Shown: positions 6,606 through 14,671 of the stretch, piece by piece
Layout of the letters: each line of letters opens with the position of its first letter
Numbering within the stretch: the first letter of the stretch is position 1
From: a virus
IMG/VR virus record: IMGVR_UViG_3300032271_001949
Span: 1-30,158 of that record
Length of the DNA: 30,158 nt
Direction: 5' to 3' (one strand)
Notes under the pieces: model-generated
Told to the model about the DNA's origin: nothing
The model's input: the letters and a program-made list of their open reading frames with translations, nothing else
Database searches by the model: none
Made by a program: the position numbers and the translations under genes

Positions 6606-9600
6606 ATGTCAGTCGATAATGTCACGCCTAATCAGGGCTACCCGCTTCCAAATAGCGCTAACACGCTATCGCATGACGTAACTCGCTTAATCAACGCTCT
6701 CTTAGGTGTTGACTCAGATGTCGCAGCACGCCCGCTGTCAAGTTCTTCTACATACGTCGGTACCACTGCAATTGCTTTAAATAGGGCTTCGGCAGCACAG
6801 TCTCTTACGGGCATCACAAGTATTGACGGTTCTGCCGCCAAATTAACTACTCCAGTAACTCTGTGGGGCCAAAGTTTTGACGGAAGTTTGAGTATTACGG
6901 GCGCATTAACTTCGGTTGGAAATATTACAGGTTCGGGCGCGATTAGTTTAACTACCGCTGCCGCATCTAACCTTTCTTTAACTTCAGGCACCACAGGGTC
7001 TGTAACTTTAGATTCTGGGACCACAGGTGCAATCAATATTGGTACAGGCGCAAACGCAAAAACTATTACATTAGGTTCTTCGACCGGGACGGTTCAACTT
7101 CCAACTGCGGTTACAAAAGTTGGACAGACCTCCTTGATTCAAGGTGGCGCCGTCAACATTACGTTTCCCACGGTTGCCGGAACTTTGGTAGGCTCTGGTG
7201 ATACCGGAACTGTTACGGCAACCATGCTTGCCAGCACCACTGGTACTGGTTCTACAGTTGTTTTATCAACATCACCTGCGTTGGTGACACCTATCTTGGG
7301 TACACCTACTTCAGGAAATTTATCAAATTGTACGAATGTACCAGCAGGGCAACTTTCTGGAACAATCCCATCAACCGTATTGGGAAACTCTTCTCTTTAC
7401 GTTGGTACCACGTCGATTGCCTTAAACAGAGCATCTGCCGCTCTTGGGTTAACTGGTATCAGTAGTGTTGCTTTACCTGGTGCTACATCTGGCACAATTA
7501 CAGTTCAACCTACGGCTGTCGCAGGGACTAATACGCTAACACTTCCTGCTGCAACTGATACATTAATTGGTAAAGCAACTACCGATACTCTTACAAACAA
7601 AACTTTTGATACAGCCGGAGCTGGCAATAGTTTCTCAGTCAACGGTACAGCAATTACTGCTGTTACAGGTACTGGTTCTACAGTTGTTTTATCAACATCG
7701 CCTTCTTTAACAACTCCAACTTTAGGCGCTGCTTCTGCAACTACTATCAATAAAGTTACCTTCACTGCGCCTGCAACAGGCTCTACATTAACTATTGCAG
7801 ACGGTAAGACATTAACAGCCTCTAATACTGTCACGTTAAGTGGTACTGATAGCTCAACTATTTCTTTTGGTGCTGGTGGAACTATTGCATATTTAGGTAC
7901 AAATAATGCTTTCACTGGCGCCAATACTTTTACAAACGCTACAGGACAAGTTTTCCGCCAAGCTGCAACTCAAGATGGGATTATTTTAAATGGCCGTGCG
8001 GGAGGCACTTCTTCTTATTCAGTTACGTTTACTCCAACAACTTTAACTGCAAGCCGCACGCTTACGCTTCCAGATGTAGCGGGCACTGTTGTAACTACCG
8101 GGGATACCGGTTCTGTTACCAGCACAATGATCCTTGACGGAACCATTCTTAATGCTGATGTAAATGCTTCTGCTGCAATTGCTGGCACGAAGATCAGTCC
8201 TGATTTTGGTTCTCAAAATATTGTAACTACAGGCACTGGAACGGCCGCAAGCTTTATTTCAGGTGCAGGTACAGTCACCGCCAACGGCATCCAGGTCGGC
8301 ACTGGCACCACCTACAAGCCAGGCATCTACAGCCCCGGCACAGACCAACTAGCCATCAGCACGGGTGGAACAAATAGGGTGCACGTTACTGCCGCAGGGC
8401 TTGTAGGGATTGGCACTACTAGCCCCACAGCAATATTTCATGCAGTTGCAAGCAGTTCATCGGGTACGTCAAACGCAGACGGTATCCGAATTAACGCTGC
8501 TGGCAACGTTGCAATCAACATGGGAGTCAACAGTTCTTTGAGTTACGGCTGGATTCAATCCGCTAACTGGGGCAGCGGTTACATTGCAACAGCGATTAAT
8601 CCTAATGGAGGCAGCGTAGGCATAGGAACTAATGACCTAGTCAGTTTCGGCGCTCAAAAACTTACTGTACGCTTCGGTTCTATAACAACCTCCAATAATA
8701 CGGCATCCGGCAATAATGGAGAATTGCGGTTCACTGGCACACCTGATGGAGTTAATTACAACTGGGCTGGGATTCGAGCTATTAGTGATGTCAACGTAAA
8801 CCAGGGAATTCTGGCTTTTTTCACCTCTCCATCAAACGTATCTGCTGAATCTTCGGCTGAGCGCATGCGCATTGACAGCTCCGGCAGGCTCTTAGTTGGC
8901 ACGTCTACTGCGCGTAGCAATATTTATTTTGGTGCGACAAACCCAACACCTAATGTTCAATTTGAATCAGTTACCAATAGTTATTCCGCTGGGCTAAGTT
9001 TACTTAATTATTCGGCTGTTGGATATGCTCCAATATTAAACATGGGGTTGTCTCAAACAAATACACAAGGAACTAATGCCCTTGTAGGTACAGCCACTGA
9101 TTTTGGGCTAATTAACTTTGTTGGAAACGATGGCACCAATTTTAGGAGTGGTGCTTGGATTCAGGCAACAACTGACGGAACACCAGCAAGCGGCTCAATG
9201 CCAGGCCGCCTAGTGTTCTCCACTACGCCGTCCGGGTCGGCTAGTCCTACGCCAAGAATGCAGATAAATAATGATGGCAAAAGCGGCGTTTATAGCACAA
9301 ACCCTGATGTTTTTATTGCCAGCAGCTCCAGCGCTGCTGGCAGTGCAAACTATTTATTTAGAGGCGCATATTCAGCTACTGCTCCATTAAATGGTACTGT
9401 TTCATTCCAAGTGACAACAAATGGCAACGTTACCAATACGAATGGTAGCTATACCAGTATTTCCGATCAAAAGTTAAAAGAAAATATTGTTGATGCAAGT
9501 TCACAGTGGAAAGATGTAAAAGCGTTTCGCATTCGCAACTGGAACTTCAAAGAGGAGACTGGATACGAAACTCACCGTCAAATTAGTCCGATTGCTCAGG

Positions 9601-9791
9601 AACTTGAGCAAGTTAGCCCCAACCTTGTTTTTGAAATTCTTGACCGCGATGAAAACGGTAAAGAAACAGGCGAAGTTACCAAAGGCATCAATCTATCCGT
9701 CCTCTACATGAAGGCCGTCAAGGCTTTGCAAGAAGCAATGGAACGCATTGAAACTTTGGAAGCTAAGGTCACCGCTCTGGAAGGCAAGTAG
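6606..9791 (+). CDS. Long tail fibre protein with S74 intramolecular chaperone
   Basis: 1061 aa. The N-terminus (TPNQGYPLPN..N.LSHDV.RL..AL) is a usual attachment segment of phage fibres. A very long Thr/Ser/Gly-rich repetitive shaft follows, with recurrent phrases such as TGTGSTVVLSTSP, VGTT.IALNRASAA and TLT.P..TDTLIGK, which fits a trimeric beta fibre. Residues from about 953 form a peptidase S74 domain: SDQKLKENI, then F..RNWNF, ISPIAQELEQ, and a terminal coiled coil (ALQEAMERIETLEAKVTALEGK). This domain helps trimerisation and usually cuts itself off just before the SD motif. Start chosen at the ATG with AAGGGA upstream. Likely host-recognition fibre. Confidence 0.88.
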   Translation: MSVDNVTPNQGYPLPNSANTLSHDVTRLINALLGVDSDVAARPLSSSSTYVGTTAIALNRASAAQSLTGITSIDGSAAKLTTPVTLWGQSFDGSLSITGALTSVGNITGSGAISLTTAAASNLSLTSGTTGSVTLDSGTTGAINIGTGANAKTITLGSSTGTVQLPTAVTKVGQTSLIQGGAVNITFPTVAGTLVGSGDTGTVTATMLASTTGTGSTVVLSTSPALVTPILGTPTSGNLSNCTNVPAGQLSGTIPSTVLGNSSLYVGTTSIALNRASAALGLTGISSVALPGATSGTITVQPTAVAGTNTLTLPAATDTLIGKATTDTLTNKTFDTAGAGNSFSVNGTAITAVTGTGSTVVLSTSPSLTTPTLGAASATTINKVTFTAPATGSTLTIADGKTLTASNTVTLSGTDSSTISFGAGGTIAYLGTNNAFTGANTFTNATGQVFRQAATQDGIILNGRAGGTSSYSVTFTPTTLTASRTLTLPDVAGTVVTTGDTGSVTSTMILDGTILNADVNASAAIAGTKISPDFGSQNIVTTGTGTAASFISGAGTVTANGIQVGTGTTYKPGIYSPGTDQLAISTGGTNRVHVTAAGLVGIGTTSPTAIFHAVASSSSGTSNADGIRINAAGNVAINMGVNSSLSYGWIQSANWGSGYIATAINPNGGSVGIGTNDLVSFGAQKLTVRFGSITTSNNTASGNNGELRFTGTPDGVNYNWAGIRAISDVNVNQGILAFFTSPSNVSAESSAERMRIDSSGRLLVGTSTARSNIYFGATNPTPNVQFESVTNSYSAGLSLLNYSAVGYAPILNMGLSQTNTQGTNALVGTATDFGLINFVGNDGTNFRSGAWIQATTDGTPASGSMPGRLVFSTTPSGSASPTPRMQINNDGKSGVYSTNPDVFIASSSSAAGSANYLFRGAYSATAPLNGTVSFQVTTNGNVTNTNGSYTSISDQKLKENIVDASSQWKDVKAFRIRNWNFKEETGYETHRQISPIAQELEQVSPNLVFEILDRDENGKETGEVTKGINLSVLYMKAVKALQEAMERIETLEAKVTALEGK
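7242..7699 (+). repeat. 32-bp direct repeat within the fibre gene
   Basis: 7242-7273 and 7668-7699 are identical over 32 bases and both encode GTGSTVVLSTSP. They reflect duplication of a shaft module and are possible points of recombination within the fibre. Confidence 0.8.
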
Positions 9792-9805
9792 TCCTACTCA
9801 CATCT

Positions 9806-9946
9806 ATGCCTGAAGAAATTACACCGGAGGAAAACAAGCAGCGCTTTAAAGCCTGTCTTGAATGGATCGACAACCTCACCCACGAAAAACTGGTAGAGTT
9901 GATGGGCGAGGAATGGCTTGCAGATTACCGCCGCCAGTTCCCGTAG
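9806..9946 (+). CDS. Small acidic hypothetical protein (46 aa)
   Basis: An ATG at 9806, 14 nt after the fibre stop, opens a 46-codon frame ending in TAG at 9944-9946. The product starts MPEEITPEENKQRF and continues with amphipathic helical stretches (CLEWIDNLTHEKLVELMGEEW, split here only by composition) ending in DYRRQFP. The composition is that of a genuine compact helical protein and it fills an otherwise empty 200-nt gap. No family is recognised. Role unknown; possibly a fibre assembly helper by position only. Confidence 0.6.
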   Translation: MPEEITPEENKQRFKACLEWIDNLTHEKLVELMGEEWLADYRRQFP

Positions 9947-9994
9947 TCAACGCCACTAATTCTGTGCTAACCTAGTTCTAATTATTACTCAACA

Positions 9995-10315
9995 ATGACA
10001 ACTTCATTTACTTGGAAAATTGTTCAACTGGAGCGCCAAACCGCCGATGGTTATGTGTTCACTATTCATTACACGGTTTCTGCTGAAGACGGAACTTATT
10101 CTGCAAGTTCTTACGGCAGCGTTAGCCTTGAGCGTGGCGATACACTTATCCCTTATTCTGATTTAACAGAAGACATCGTAGTTGACTGGCTACAAAATGC
10201 CCTTGGCAAAGGTCAAGTAACTGCAATTTGCAACGCACTTCAGGCTCAGATTGATGAACAGGTCGCACCAACAAAAGCCAGCGGTCTTCCGTGGTCAAAT
10301 AACAGTGCGGCTTAA
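9995..10315 (+). CDS. Conserved-looking cyanophage tail-region protein
   Basis: 106 aa starting MTTSFTWKIVQLER. The pattern 'TW.I..LER...DG.V..IHYTVSA.DG.Y..S.YGSV' and the C-terminal helix (VVDWLQNALGK..V.AICNALQAQIDEQ) are familiar from short proteins encoded near fibre genes in cyanophages, but I know no assigned function. The first two thirds look like a beta sandwich and the last third is helical. The stop shares TTAA with the stop of the convergent gene on the other strand. No cysteine pair and no membrane segment. Confidence 0.7.
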   Translation: MTTSFTWKIVQLERQTADGYVFTIHYTVSAEDGTYSASSYGSVSLERGDTLIPYSDLTEDIVVDWLQNALGKGQVTAICNALQAQIDEQVAPTKASGLPWSNNSAA

Positions 10316-10578
10316 TTTTCTAAGTTTTTATGGTTTACCATGTAATCCCAGATGCGATCTAGTTTGTGGTGAACAGCTTGCATCTCGCGAAGAAAATCCT
10401 GCTTAAGAACATAGTCCCTAATTACGCTGGTTTCTAAGTCGCTAATCTCATCTTCGACTGACTTAAATCGTTTATTTACCCTATCGTTAAAATTGGTCAG
10501 GGCTTTGCCGATGCCTGCAAAAGCAGCAACCCCAATAGTTGCAACAGTTGTAAGGCTACTGGGGTCAAGTCCAATCAC
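10312..10578 (-). CDS. Small membrane-anchored coiled-coil protein, holin-like by architecture
   Basis: 88 aa with a GTG start at 10578. Residues about 8-28 (SLTTVATIGVAAFAGIGKAL) form one hydrophobic segment. The rest is a heptad-like helix (FNDRVNKRFKSVEDEISDLETSV) and a basic/amphipathic tail (LREMQAVHHKLDRIWDYMV). It lies alone on the minus strand with its own TATAAT box 22 nt upstream. One N-terminal membrane segment plus a coiled coil fits a small holin or a spanin-like or adsorption-block protein; the sequence does not decide. The stop overlaps the stop of the plus-strand gene at 10315 by four bases. Confidence 0.7.
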   Translation of the reverse strand: MIGLDPSSLTTVATIGVAAFAGIGKALTNFNDRVNKRFKSVEDEISDLETSVIRDYVLKQDFLREMQAVHHKLDRIWDYMVNHKNLEN

Positions 10579-10600
10579 AAGTTTGATGCGCTTTTTTCTT

Positions 10601-10606
10601 ATTATA
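10601..10606 (-). promoter_or_regulatory. -10 box TATAAT, minus strand
   Basis: Consensus TATAAT read on the minus strand, 22 nt before the GTG at 10578. It is divergent from the TAAAAT at 10622 on the plus strand, so this short gap is a divergent promoter region. Confidence 0.5.
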
Positions 10607-10621
10607 AAAGATGCAACAGAT

Positions 10622-10627
10622 TAAAAT
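10622..10627 (+). promoter_or_regulatory. Putative phage promoter (TAAAAT)
   Basis: TAAAAT in AGATTAAAATAAGAG, 19 nt before ATG 10647. One of the best matches to the recurring motif. Confidence 0.5.
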
Positions 10628-10646
10628 AAGAGAAAGTTAGTGCGCC

Positions 10647-11033
10647 ATGGCAACTCAAGTACAACTTAGGCGTGGTACAACAGCGGACACAGGAAATTTT
10701 ACTGGCGCCATAGGTGAAGTCACTGTTGATACGTCTAAAAATACTCTTGTCGTCCACGATGCTGCTCAGCTTGGCGGCTATCCTCTACTAAGAGAGGACG
10801 GCATTAACTCCCGTTTGGCGCCAGGTTCTTTAGGCAGCTGCGCACTCAAATTTGCAAACTCAACCAGCACAGGTCTTTATAGCCCGGCACAAGGGTCTGT
10901 TGCTTTGGTCTCAAATGGCATTGCAGGACTTACAATGGATTCATCTGGTAATGCCACGTTCTCAGGTAACGTCACGGTGACCGGAACGTTTGATTCCTCT
11001 TCTATTATTGCCCTTATTGTCGCGCTAGGTTGA
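10647..11033 (+). CDS. Fibre-type protein with Mtd-like N-terminal segment
   Basis: 128 aa. The start MATQVQLRRGTTADTGNFTGAIGEVTVDT..NTLVVHD is the classic pattern of the N-terminal domain of major-tropism-determinant and many other phage receptor-binding proteins (LRRGT, GE..VDT, L.VHDG/A). The middle (ALKFANSTSTGLYSPAQGSVALVSNG..GLTMDSSGNATFSGNVTVTGTF) is a fibre-shaft phrase. It stops soon after, without a chaperone or lectin domain, so this is a short fibre or a base to which another protein attaches. It is followed at 2 nt by the next gene. Confidence 0.75.
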   Translation: MATQVQLRRGTTADTGNFTGAIGEVTVDTSKNTLVVHDAAQLGGYPLLREDGINSRLAPGSLGSCALKFANSTSTGLYSPAQGSVALVSNGIAGLTMDSSGNATFSGNVTVTGTFDSSSIIALIVALG

Positions 11034-11034
11034 T

Positions 11035-11379
11035 ATGGCAAACACTTTTAATAGGACAACCAAATCCAGCTTGACGACAGGGGACGTTACTACAGACCCA
11101 ACAACTAATGTTCTGACTGCTGGAGTTGCAACTTCTCTCATTCTCATCAGCGTTTTAATTTCAAACAAAAGTGGCACAAACGCCAACGCTACTGTTTACT
11201 TGGTTACGGCAGCTGGCGATGACACCTATTTATTGAAAGGCGCGCCAGTGCCTTCAGGTTCCACACTTGAGATGATACAAGGCAGCCGGATTGTCTTGAC
11301 CGCTAGTGACGTAATTAGAGCAAGTTCTGATACTGCTTCAGCATTAGACGTAACTATTAGCTATCTTGCACAAGGTTAA
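11035..11379 (+). CDS. Small beta-rich virion-type protein
   Basis: 114 aa. The pattern 'N.T..SLTTGDVTTD.TTNVLTAGVATSLILISVLISN' followed by VYLV, PVPSGSTLEMI.GS.IVLTASDVIRA and DVTISYLAQG is an Ig-like beta sandwich of the kind often found in phage tail regions. No charged clusters, cysteines or membrane segment. It lies between two fibre genes with gaps of 1 and 5 nt. Probable head-tail or fibre accessory protein; function not proven. Confidence 0.65.
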   Translation: MANTFNRTTKSSLTTGDVTTDPTTNVLTAGVATSLILISVLISNKSGTNANATVYLVTAAGDDTYLLKGAPVPSGSTLEMIQGSRIVLTASDVIRASSDTASALDVTISYLAQG

Positions 11380-11384
11380 AGCCC

Positions 11385-13250
11385 ATGTCTTACTTAGGTA
11401 ACGATTTAGCAACTAGCCAAGCTTTTCTGCCTGACGGCACGGGTGCCATTTTAAGGACAGTTCCTGATAAGTTAAAAGAGAGTGTAAGTGTTAAAGATTT
11501 TGGCGCTAAAGGTGACGGTATAACTGATGATACAGCGGCCATCAAGGCAGCCATTGCATCAGGTACGAATATTACTGTAAATTTTCCTCCCGGAACTTAC
11601 AAGATTACATCTACCCTTGATCTATCCTCTACTAATGTTGCATTGGTAGGTCAAAACATATTTACAATTTGTCCTAAGATTACAGGCAATTTTAATGGAT
11701 ATTTAATTAAATTATCGGGAACTTCAATTAGTGATTACAGGGGACCTGATTTTATTTCCACCCTTCAGCTTGAAAATTTAAATAATGGCACAACGGCTGG
11801 ATCGGCGGGATGCGTAGATGCTCAATACACGGGAAATATAATCATACGAAATTGTTTTTTAAGGTTTCAAAATACTGGAATACTGTGCAATGAAACAATT
11901 TCCGCTGAGTTTGATAACATCTTTTTAGTAGGGGATAGCGGCACCAACACTACTCATTCTAATTGCCGAGGATATTACGGGCAGGGTAGAAACTGCAAAA
12001 TAAATCAAGGACGAGTTTATGGTTGCTTTGTGGCCTTAGATATTAGCGGGGATAGCTGGAACGTCAGCGGTTTAAATTGCGAGTTTAACGACATCATTAT
12101 TCGGCAAGGATCTGCAGATTGCTTTTTGTTTGAAGGGTGTCATTTTGAAACAAGTGGAACGCTGTTCACTAATGCTGTTACGTTTCCAACCATTACAACT
12201 TCTCCATGGACTGATAATGGCGGCGATGGGACAGGCTGGACTGGATCAACAACGTTCTTAAATTGCAACGTCGCTTTTGGCGCTGTTGGCACTGGGAACG
12301 GACAAGCCGCACCGTTGCTTGTAATCAAAAATCAATCGGGCTTTACCGGAAGCTTGAACCTTATTGGATGTGCTATAAATTGTGCCACGCCCTCTCTGGC
12401 AACCATTAGCACGTCATTTGATAGGACAGCAGCGACTTCGATTGTTGGTGGCCTTAAATGTTTTATTGTTGGCGATAGCAATTTTATTGACCCGGCCACA
12501 ATTCCAAGCGATCAATACAGCAACTATGCCAGGTTCGGTGGTGGCACTTATGGCGGACAAGTCCAGCTCAGCCGCGTTAAACTCGATGGTTTTCTTTCTG
12601 ATGTAAGCGGAAACAACGCTTACAAATTGACTGGATTCACCCAATTCAGGCTAACCGATACTTCTTCTATTATTGATGAAACTGACGGCACTTGCGTAAA
12701 AGGGTATACAACCGCGTCGTTAAAATCTAATTACTATAGTCAAGGCGTTCGGATGGCTTGGAACGTCTTCAGTCCCACGATTGACAACCAGTGTAGCCTG
12801 GGAAGTGCTTCACTGAGATGGACTCAAGTCTTTGCCGGCAGCGGCACTATTAATACATCAGATAGAAATGCAAAAACAGATATCCAAGAAACCCCTTTAG
12901 GACTTGATTTTATCAATAGCCTTAAGCCAAGCAGATACAAAATGCTTGAGTCAGGCAATGTCACGCAAGGGGAGGAAGAAATTTATTTTGATGAAGAAGG
13001 AAATGAAATCAAGCGAATCAAACCCGGTTCTCAACTACCAATTCCAGGCACACGGTTTCATGATGGCTTAATTGCTCAAGAAGTCAAAGAAAGTCTTGAC
13101 AGGCTAGGGATTGATGGTGCAATGTGGACTCAAGATGAAAACGGGTCTCAAGGACTTCGATACGATGAACTCATTGCTCCTTTAATCAAAGCCGTGCAAC
13201 AACTATCGGCTGAAATTGAGCAACTTAAGCAAGCTGCGGATTGCAAGTAA
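11385..13250 (+). CDS. Beta-helix tailspike (pectate-lyase fold) with C-terminal S74 chaperone
   Basis: 621 aa. N-terminal anchor segment (GTGAILRTV..KLKE.VSVKDFGAKGDG..DDTAAI.AAI, about 18-57), then the opening of a right-handed beta helix (FPPGTYKITSTL) that runs to about 450 with many N/G/C-rich rungs. From about 492 a peptidase S74-type domain begins (TSDRNAKTDI), continuing through LDFINSLKPSRYKM, FHDGLIAQEVKE, YDELIAPLIKAVQQL and a short coiled coil. Such proteins bind or cut surface polysaccharide, and the S74 part is normally released by self-cleavage. The same N-terminal anchor occurs in the protein at 28122. ATG start, 5 nt after the previous stop. Confidence 0.87.
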   Translation: MSYLGNDLATSQAFLPDGTGAILRTVPDKLKESVSVKDFGAKGDGITDDTAAIKAAIASGTNITVNFPPGTYKITSTLDLSSTNVALVGQNIFTICPKITGNFNGYLIKLSGTSISDYRGPDFISTLQLENLNNGTTAGSAGCVDAQYTGNIIIRNCFLRFQNTGILCNETISAEFDNIFLVGDSGTNTTHSNCRGYYGQGRNCKINQGRVYGCFVALDISGDSWNVSGLNCEFNDIIIRQGSADCFLFEGCHFETSGTLFTNAVTFPTITTSPWTDNGGDGTGWTGSTTFLNCNVAFGAVGTGNGQAAPLLVIKNQSGFTGSLNLIGCAINCATPSLATISTSFDRTAATSIVGGLKCFIVGDSNFIDPATIPSDQYSNYARFGGGTYGGQVQLSRVKLDGFLSDVSGNNAYKLTGFTQFRLTDTSSIIDETDGTCVKGYTTASLKSNYYSQGVRMAWNVFSPTIDNQCSLGSASLRWTQVFAGSGTINTSDRNAKTDIQETPLGLDFINSLKPSRYKMLESGNVTQGEEEIYFDEEGNEIKRIKPGSQLPIPGTRFHDGLIAQEVKESLDRLGIDGAMWTQDENGSQGLRYDELIAPLIKAVQQLSAEIEQLKQAADCK

Positions 13251-13289
13251 AGACGGTTGAAAACTGCTTGTTGTTTTTAATTTTTAAAG

Positions 13290-13295
13290 TAGAAT
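13290..13295 (+). promoter_or_regulatory. Putative phage promoter (TAGAAT)
   Basis: TAGAAT in AAGTAGAATAAGTTC, 22 nt before the GTG at 13318. The following ATAAGTTCAAAA is repeated before the gene at 26490. Confidence 0.5.
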
Positions 13296-13317
13296 AAGTT
13301 CAAAATGTTTTACCAAC

Positions 13318-14100
13318 GTGTACGCTCCTACCTCTATTACCTCCAAGCAACAAACCTGGTTTAAGAAACAACCAATTGCTTCTGATGATCTTCCCAATGA
13401 TCAAAAAGCTAAGGTTTACCAAGGACGCGCTTACCCCGTCAAAGCATTAATCAAGCAGCAAGATGGGCACACGCAGCTTGATTTAGGTGCTCTTGGCACT
13501 TGGTGGATCTTTGATGCCCATTGGAGCGGCTTGACGCCTGAACCCACGCCCTATGGCGTAGACGGTGAACTGCGGTACCTGCGGAACTTCCCTTACTTCT
13601 GGCAACAAGACAACGGATCAGAAGGCTGGCGCCAATGCCAAACAAGCTCAATTGCCATGTGCTTGAAGTACCTTGGCGTCAAAGGTATTAATGACGACGT
13701 CGATTACCTCCACTATGTCAACAAACATGGCGATACCACGACGCGAGAAGCGCATTTCGGTGCTTTAGCGGACCTTGGCGTTAAGGCGGACTTCAAAACA
13801 AATCTTGACGTAGCTGACGTTAAAAAGCAAATTGACAAAGGAAGGCCTGTTGCGGCAGGTGTGATGCACCACGGAACAACGGATGCCCCCTCCGGTGGAG
13901 GACACTTTATCGTCATCACTGGTTACTCATCTTCCTACTGGCTGGTACAAGATCCGTTTGGTGAGCTTGATCTTGTTGGGGGTCACTGGTTAGCGCAAAA
14001 TCCTACGTCAGGGAAAAACCAGCATTACTCATATGCAAACCTAGATCCTCGGTTTTTTGTTGGGGGAGGGGCTACTGGTTGGGGATGGATTTTTAAATGA
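13318..14100 (+). CDS. C39-like papain-fold peptidase, probable endolysin
   Basis: 260 aa from GTG 13318. The N-terminal part (about 10-70) looks like an SH3-type beta domain (AYPVKALIKQQDGHTQLDLG.LGTWWIFDAHW). The catalytic domain has RQCQTSSIAMCLKYLG with the probable nucleophile C107, GGGHFIVITGY with H196, and VQDPFG with D212. This is the Cys-His-Asp set of C39/papain-like peptidases used by phages to cut peptidoglycan peptides. No signal peptide. The next gene overlaps by 4 nt and encodes a short membrane protein, so the pair looks like endolysin plus holin. An ATG at 13304 opens only a 19-codon frame in another phase. Confidence 0.78.
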   Translation: MYAPTSITSKQQTWFKKQPIASDDLPNDQKAKVYQGRAYPVKALIKQQDGHTQLDLGALGTWWIFDAHWSGLTPEPTPYGVDGELRYLRNFPYFWQQDNGSEGWRQCQTSSIAMCLKYLGVKGINDDVDYLHYVNKHGDTTTREAHFGALADLGVKADFKTNLDVADVKKQIDKGRPVAAGVMHHGTTDAPSGGGHFIVITGYSSSYWLVQDPFGELDLVGGHWLAQNPTSGKNQHYSYANLDPRFFVGGGATGWGWIFK

Positions 14101-14294
14101 GTGACATAACAAAAGCAATTCACGAAACCGCACAAGTTCTTCAGGATTTTGCTACCATTGTTTTTTATTTACACGTGGTAGCTTTGTTGGTGATTAATAC
14201 AACAAGAACGCCTCCCTCCGGCTCTGTGCTTAATAAAATGTACAGGATGCTTGAGATACTGGCTGGCTTGTTAACCCCACTTGCTAAACGTTAG
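14097..14294 (+). CDS. Small membrane protein, candidate holin
   Basis: 65 aa, ATGA overlap with the peptidase gene. A hydrophobic stretch lies at about 19-35 (TIVFYLHVVALLVINTT), and a second, amphipathic and partly hydrophobic stretch (MYRMLEILAGLLTPLAKR) is at the C-terminus. The size, one to two helices, positive C-terminus and coupling to a probable endolysin suit a holin. No family signature is recognised, so the call rests on architecture and context. Confidence 0.6.
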   Translation: MSDITKAIHETAQVLQDFATIVFYLHVVALLVINTTRTPPSGSVLNKMYRMLEILAGLLTPLAKR

Positions 14295-14329
14295 TAATCA
14301 GCTAACATAACTACAAACCCAATCAAATC

Positions 14330-14545
14330 ATGGCAAAACTAGAAACCCTTGAGTCTGGACTTACCAAGCAGTTGTCTGAGCTTGCAGATCAAATCCGCGC
14401 CCTGGAGGCTTCTTTGCTCAGCGCAAAAGAAGGTTACTTGAAAGTAAGCGGTGCCCTGGAGGCAATTGCGTTTTTAAAACAACCTTCGAGTGAGCAAGAA
14501 AGTATTTCTGAAGAGGAAGCCGTTAATGTTGCGTTAGGAGAATAA
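14330..14545 (+). CDS. Small coiled-coil protein
   Basis: 71 aa. Residues about 3-52 form a clear heptad pattern (LETLESGLTKQLSELADQI and on to LKVSGALEAIAFL), and the acidic tail (EQESISEEEAVNVALGE) is probably disordered. No membrane segment or cysteines. The stop codon directly abuts the tRNA-Thr gene on the opposite strand. Function unknown; it may be a lysis regulator or assembly helper. Confidence 0.6.
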   Translation: MAKLETLESGLTKQLSELADQIRALEASLLSAKEGYLKVSGALEAIAFLKQPSSEQESISEEEAVNVALGE

Positions 14546-14617
14546 GCTGCACCTCGGAATCGAACCGAGAATCTTCCGCTTACAAGGCGGATGCAGTAGC
14601 CATTATGCTAGTGCAGC
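14546..14617 (-). tRNA. tRNA-Thr (anticodon TGT)
   Basis: 72 nt on the minus strand. The 7-bp acceptor stem GCTGCAC/GTGCAGC is perfect. The anticodon arm is TCCGC-CTTGTAA-GCGGA, giving anticodon TGT (codon ACA). The T arm is CTCGG-TTCGATT-CCGAG. No CCA is encoded. It lies immediately next to the stop of the plus-strand gene ending at 14545. Phage tRNAs usually supply codons the phage uses more than the host. Confidence 0.93.
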
Positions 14618-14623
14618 AGTGCA

Positions 14624-14671
14624 TAGGAGCGGGGGGACTTGAACCCCCAAGGTCAAAGACCCGCGGATTTT
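14624..14671 (-). pseudogene. 3' half of a class II tRNA, 5' half missing
   Basis: Read on the minus strand this is the end of a tRNA: the 3' strand of an anticodon stem (TCCGC), a variable arm GGTC-TTT-GACC, a T arm GGGGG-TTCAAGT-CCCCC and a 3' acceptor strand CGCTCCT followed by A. The matching 5' acceptor AGGAGCG, D arm and 5' anticodon strand are not found within tRNA distance; the sequence there is the end of the HNH gene, whose TAA overlaps the fragment edge. The long variable arm limits it to Ser, Leu or Tyr type. It may be a tRNA cut by HNH insertion, a split tRNA, or an attachment-site core. Confidence 0.65.

Noticed and set aside
6638-7924. Minus-strand frames inside the long fibre gene
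   Set aside because: Their Val/Ala/Pro-rich products are antisense reflections of the Thr/Gly/Asn-rich fibre repeats.
13304-13363. Leader peptide starting at ATG 13304
   Set aside because: Nineteen codons in a frame different from the peptidase with no supporting signal.
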